In this document: positions 31,666 to 34,544 of the stretch, in pieces
How the letters are laid out: every line of letters starts with the position of its first letter
Numbering within the stretch: position 1 is the stretch's first letter
NCBI GenBank assembly: GCA_937891905.1
Contig: CALATT010000089.1
Coordinates: 1-34,544, forward strand
Reading direction: 5' to 3'
DNA: 34,544 nucleotides
Source of the DNA: an uncultured Bacteroidales bacterium
GTDB lineage: Bacteria; Bacteroidota; Bacteroidia; Bacteroidales; Paludibacteraceae
The notes under the pieces: generated by a model
Seen by the model: the letters and a program-made list of their open reading frames with translations, nothing else
What the model was told of the DNA's origin: nothing
Databases searched by the model: none
Position numbers and translations under genes: made by a program

Positions 31666-32999
31666 TATTGTATTTTTTGTCCTAAGATGGTATAGTTTTC
31701 TTCGCCTACACGGATGATGATTTGTCCATCTTGTGTAAGGAATTTATGTCCTATAGTGCTTTGCTGTATTGATTCCACATCTTGTGTAGTGGAAGTGAAT
31801 GATAGCCAGTTCACATCCGCAGCCCCAGATACATAGCGTATTTCGATTGTTTGCTTGCCAGCGGGGAGATTGAGGTCTATTTGCGATGTCTGCCATTTGG
31901 TCCATGAACCTGTGGATGGTACATCTATAGCTGCGCAGAAGGTGGTGCCTGAATAGATTTCCAACTGAGCATTCTGTTCTCCTGCTGTGCGTATTTGCAT
32001 GTTAACTTTTCCTGCGGCGGGCACATCGAGTTGGTAGAATAATTTCGTACCTTGCTGGGTATATCCGATAGATAATTCACCATCCGTGTCGGTGGACTCC
32101 ACTACTGAGAATGTTTCTGCTTTGATGTAATGCTCTGCTTCGATGCGTGTATTGAGTGCATGATAGAATTCCTTATCGTAGGATGACATATTGGCATATA
32201 GTTTTCCGAGGAGTGTAGGCGTTTTCTTATCCGAGCTGATAAGATCGGTAATGATGCCTCCTCTACCTAAGAACCATGCATAGCGATAGACTCTATCGTC
32301 TTGCTCCATCCAGTCAATCATATTGACCATAAAGTTTCTTTGTTCATCTACGGTGCCATTATCTCCCATTCCATTCTTATCCATATTGAACTCTGTGAGC
32401 CATACTGGTTTTTTGAATTGGTTGTATAATTGCTCTATACTTCCTTTAACAGCATTCATATCGCCCATATAGAAGTGTATGCCTATATAATCTACGCGGC
32501 AGTTAGGGCACTCTTTAAAGAAATCTCTGAGCCAATCGTAAGGGGAGTTATAGGTAGTACCATTTTCCTCGACGCACCATCCACACCAGTTGGGTGCTGG
32601 TGATACGAGTTTGAGATTAAACTCATCTGCTATGGCTTGCAGTGCTGGCCATGCTTTGGCTGCTTGCGATGGCGTCATATTGGCTTGGTCCTTGAAGTTA
32701 GGTTCATTGAACGCAAGGATATATTTAACCGAAGGGTGCTTTTGTAAGAATGAGCGTAGGTCGTTGGTATTATATCCGCCATTCCAAGTCATAGGAACGA
32801 AATCGGTCTCTGCTGATTCAAAATCAAGGTAGGTAGAGGTAGACCAATCATAGTACCATCCTGCTCCTTTGGAGAGATAGGAGATACCTTGATTACTTAT
32901 TTTGGCTTGATCTACTCCATATCCGCGTTTGTAGGATTGAGTTTGTGCGTATGCGATGGCTGAAAACAATACGCAGATGATAAGTGCTTTGAATTTCAT
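31665..32999 (-). CDS. secreted GH128-like glucanase with CBM6-like domain
   Basis: A 444-aa exported hydrolase. Signal peptide MKFKALIICVLFSAIAYA precedes a GH128-type (Asl1-like) barrel at about 25-260, with acid/base Glu99 in AFNEPNF and nucleophile Glu203 in WLTEFNMD, plus GIHFYMGD and YRYAWFLGRG. GH128 enzymes known so far cut beta-1,3-glucans. A CBM6-like beta-sandwich follows (about 285-405: RIEAEHYIKAE to NWLSFTS). The last 22 residues, with YTILGQKI, look like a type IX secretion tail shared with the partial gene at 33856. Its TAATG overlap with rhaB is unusual, linking a polysaccharide hydrolase to rhamnose use. The true substrate may therefore carry rhamnose; that is inference. Confidence 0.85.
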   Translation of the reverse strand: MKFKALIICVLFSAIAYAQTQSYKRGYGVDQAKISNQGISYLSKGAGWYYDWSTSTYLDFESAETDFVPMTWNGGYNTNDLRSFLQKHPSVKYILAFNEPNFKDQANMTPSQAAKAWPALQAIADEFNLKLVSPAPNWCGWCVEENGTTYNSPYDWLRDFFKECPNCRVDYIGIHFYMGDMNAVKGSIEQLYNQFKKPVWLTEFNMDKNGMGDNGTVDEQRNFMVNMIDWMEQDDRVYRYAWFLGRGGIITDLISSDKKTPTLLGKLYANMSSYDKEFYHALNTRIEAEHYIKAETFSVVESTDTDGELSIGYTQQGTKLFYQLDVPAAGKVNMQIRTAGEQNAQLEIYSGTTFCAAIDVPSTGSWTKWQTSQIDLNLPAGKQTIEIRYVSGAADVNWLSFTSTTQDVESIQQSTIGHKFLTQDGQIIIRVGEENYTILGQKIQ

Positions 33000-33014
33000 T
33001 GTTTTTTTTGATTT

Positions 33015-33070
33015 TAACTAGTAAACTAGGGAACTAGGTGACTAGGGAACTAGGTGACTAGGGAACTAGT
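33015..33070. repeat. tandem array E, seven 8-bp units (GAACTAGG)
   Basis: Seven octamers: TAACTAGT, AAACTAGG, then GAACTAGG and TGACTAGG alternating, ending GAACTAGT. As in array C the CTAG palindrome gives TAG on both strands in each unit. It lies between the beta-barrel gene's stop (33077) and the glucanase start (32999). Confidence 0.92.
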
Positions 33071-33076
33071 ATATTA

Positions 33077-33859
33077 TTAATAATTATATGGTAGGTAACT
33101 ATCTAATAGGCATCTGCAGGGCTCATGTTTTTTCTTGAATTTACCGAACCATGCTGTGAGTCTAAGTCCCACTCTATAGTTTTGGGGTGTGGGTGCATAG
33201 ACCGGATAATCAGCAAACGCACCTATTTGGAAGTATTCTCCCACGGGTACGCCTATTTCGGCGGAAGCATATAATGCCATGGATGTGGGTATTGCAATGG
33301 GGTCTGAGTGGTATGGCTTGGTAGTATAGCCATGGTTGGGCATATTCATGAATGGGTCATAGAACATATCGTAATCGCCATAGACTTGTATTTGTGCATT
33401 GATAGTGGTAGTGCCATAAACGGTCCATGCGGGTGTGCAACCTATCAAGAAATAGAAGTATTCCCATTCTCCTCCCATGAGCAGATATGCTTGTAGCTCC
33501 GTCTTGTGCGTTATATCCACTCGCTTCGTATAATTACTATGGCGTAAGTATTCTATTTGTTCAGAATCGATAGCGGGTAATATCTCGCTATTATCGGGCA
33601 TGGGTGTATTATTATAGTCATAGGCCATACCCATTCCGAGGCGGAAGACGAAATGCTTGTACCGCATTCCGTAACCGAGGCGCATTCCTGCTGTGGCGCC
33701 TATTCCTTCTTTCATACCAGCGTAGCCACCATCTACATCTATGACAAACGCATTGAATGTCTGTGCTTGAGTGGATGTGGATAGTAGGAATAGCAATAGA
33801 CTAAGGATAGCGATAGTGGCGCTATGACGAAAGGGCGATATGTTGCTATATATTCTCAA
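33077..33859 (-). CDS. outer-membrane beta-barrel protein, unknown role
   Basis: A 260-aa exported protein with signal peptide ending SLLLFLLSTSTQAQ. The mature part alternates hydrophobic and polar residues with frequent aromatics (YAGMKEGIGATAGMRLGYGMRY, HFVFRLGMGMAYDY), and ends with ALYASAEIGVPVGEYFQIGAFADYPVYAP and YRVGLRLTAWFGKF, typical of an eight- to ten-strand barrel. I do not recognise the family. The only start that retains the signal peptide is TTG at 33859, overlapping the upstream TGA as TTGA; there is no ATG before residue 49. The overlap indicates coupling to the partial gene upstream. Array E lies just past its stop. Confidence 0.72.
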   Translation of the reverse strand: MRIYSNISPFRHSATIAILSLLLFLLSTSTQAQTFNAFVIDVDGGYAGMKEGIGATAGMRLGYGMRYKHFVFRLGMGMAYDYNNTPMPDNSEILPAIDSEQIEYLRHSNYTKRVDITHKTELQAYLLMGGEWEYFYFLIGCTPAWTVYGTTTINAQIQVYGDYDMFYDPFMNMPNHGYTTKPYHSDPIAIPTSMALYASAEIGVPVGEYFQIGAFADYPVYAPTPQNYRVGLRLTAWFGKFKKKHEPCRCLLDSYLPYNY

Positions 33860-34544
33860 TGTATTTTTCTTCCAAATATATCATACCACACACCATCTGC
33901 TCGACGGATATATATATGTCCATCTTTGAGAATCTTGGTAGGCTGGTTATCATCCGTTATTTGGTCCAATCCCTCCGTGCTAACAGGTGTGAGAGTGGGT
34001 TCTACCATTGGTGTTTCTCCTGGTATTGGTGCTGGCGTTGACTCACCTTCTTTGGAGAAATAGAGATATTTGAGGCTCACCTCTACTCCAGCTACGCCTC
34101 CGTTATCGGAGTGGAAGGATAGGATACGATTGCTCTGCGCATAGGATGGTAATGATCTCTCTGCGCCGAGGATGGTGGACATTGGTATTTCAAATTCGAA
34201 CCAATTACCATTTTGTGCTGTAGGCAGGTCATTCTCTGTGAGTTGGTATCTATACAACTGTGCATTGGCCAATTTATAGAGAATGAGGTTGATAGGACGA
34301 TAGGTAGAGGTGGTGCTGATAGCTGCATGCATTTTCCAGTCTGCTTGTACTGCAGATAGGTCCACTGGCTTGGCCGCGCTGACATCCGCCGAGTACCATC
34401 CATTGGTAGGCAGCAATGTGAGCCAAGGGTCTGTCTCTTTGCGCTTGGTATTATTGCCATATCCTACGCTGAGATTATCGGTATAGAAGAGTCGATAATC
34501 CACTATATTGGACATTTCAGGCAGTGGTGTGCCGTCATTGACGA
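33856..34544 (-). CDS. secreted protein with type IX-like C-terminal tail (5' partial)
   Basis: The reading frame is open to the window edge, so the start is missing. An internal ATG at 34515 is preceded in frame by VNDGTPLPE and is not needed as a start. Visible parts: a beta-rich domain of about 150 residues (LFYTDNLSVGYGN, DWKMHAAISTTSTYRPINLILYK, WFEFEIPMSTI, GVEVSLKYLYFSKEG), a Pro/Thr-rich linker (STPAPIPGETPMVEPTLTPVS), and a final segment with DGHIYIRR and YDIFGRKI. That tail resembles the one of the glucanase at 31665 and type IX secretion tails. The domain may be a carbohydrate-binding or SusE/F-like module; I cannot name it. It is coupled to the barrel gene by TTGA. Confidence 0.7.
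   Translation of the reverse strand, partial: VNDGTPLPEMSNIVDYRLFYTDNLSVGYGNNTKRKETDPWLTLLPTNGWYSADVSAAKPVDLSAVQADWKMHAAISTTSTYRPINLILYKLANAQLYRYQLTENDLPTAQNGNWFEFEIPMSTILGAERSLPSYAQSNRILSFHSDNGGVAGVEVSLKYLYFSKEGESTPAPIPGETPMVEPTLTPVSTEGLDQITDDNQPTKILKDGHIYIRRADGVWYDIFGRKIH

Noticed and set aside
26607..33070. CRISPR array made of the CTAG repeats
   Set aside because: Units are 8 bp with no spacers and no cas genes are near; they are plain tandem repeats.

Overview
The window looks like chromosomal DNA of a Bacteroidales bacterium (Bacteroidota); I cannot place the family. The evidence is: promoters of the Bacteroidota type (TTTG, about 20 bp, TAnnTTTG); almost no Shine-Dalgarno sequences; a cluster running from an acyl-CoA ligase through coaX, a beta-barrel protein and a TPR protein to lptC; a class III fructose-bisphosphatase; a 29-residue basic protein of the Bacteroidota ribosomal type; and two secreted proteins that share a C-terminal tail resembling type IX secretion tails. 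I see no phage, transposase, integrase or CRISPR array.

Layout. (1) 1-3700, + strand: an acyl-ACP thioesterase, a terminator, then a promoter and a structured 160-nt leader in front of nrdJ, the B12-dependent ribonucleotide reductase. (2) 3752-6225, - strand: HU-like protein, a 29-aa basic protein and an RNase G/E whose C-terminus carries a Lys/Pro repeat tail. (3) 6379-9541: mutY (+) converging on an M20 peptidase and a DUF2520-like dehydrogenase (-). (4) 9630-13076, + strand: two GH13 lipoproteins that probably digest alpha-glucans in the envelope. (5) 20092-13161, - strand: a tight seven-gene run (small membrane protein, acyl-CoA ligase, coaX, beta-barrel, TPR protein, lptC, fabG) concerned with lipids, CoA and envelope building, preceded by an aldehyde dehydrogenase gene. 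(6) 21709-23703, + strand: fbp. (7) 26520-23723, - strand: HAD phosphatase, diaminopimelate dehydrogenase, secreted alpha/beta hydrolase. (8) tRNA-Ser(CGA). (9) 34544-26985, - strand: a partial secreted protein, a beta-barrel, a GH128-like glucanase with a CBM6-like domain, then rhamnulokinase, a sugar isomerase, RhaT and RhaD. The first product of the sugar operon is secreted and the kinase gene is coupled to it by a TAATG overlap, so outside polysaccharide cleavage and L-rhamnose use are probably co-expressed.

Three patterns stand out. First, five short tandem arrays (unit 7 or 8 bp) sit in spacers; each unit carries a stop codon on both strands and the period is not a multiple of three, so each array is closed in all six frames. 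Several overlap gene ends, and one coincides with a C-terminally short rhamnulokinase. Second, at least four promoters share an extended -33 element close to YTTGCATATATCAA. Third, the rha operon carries an AraA/FucI-type isomerase where a TIM-barrel RhaA would be expected.
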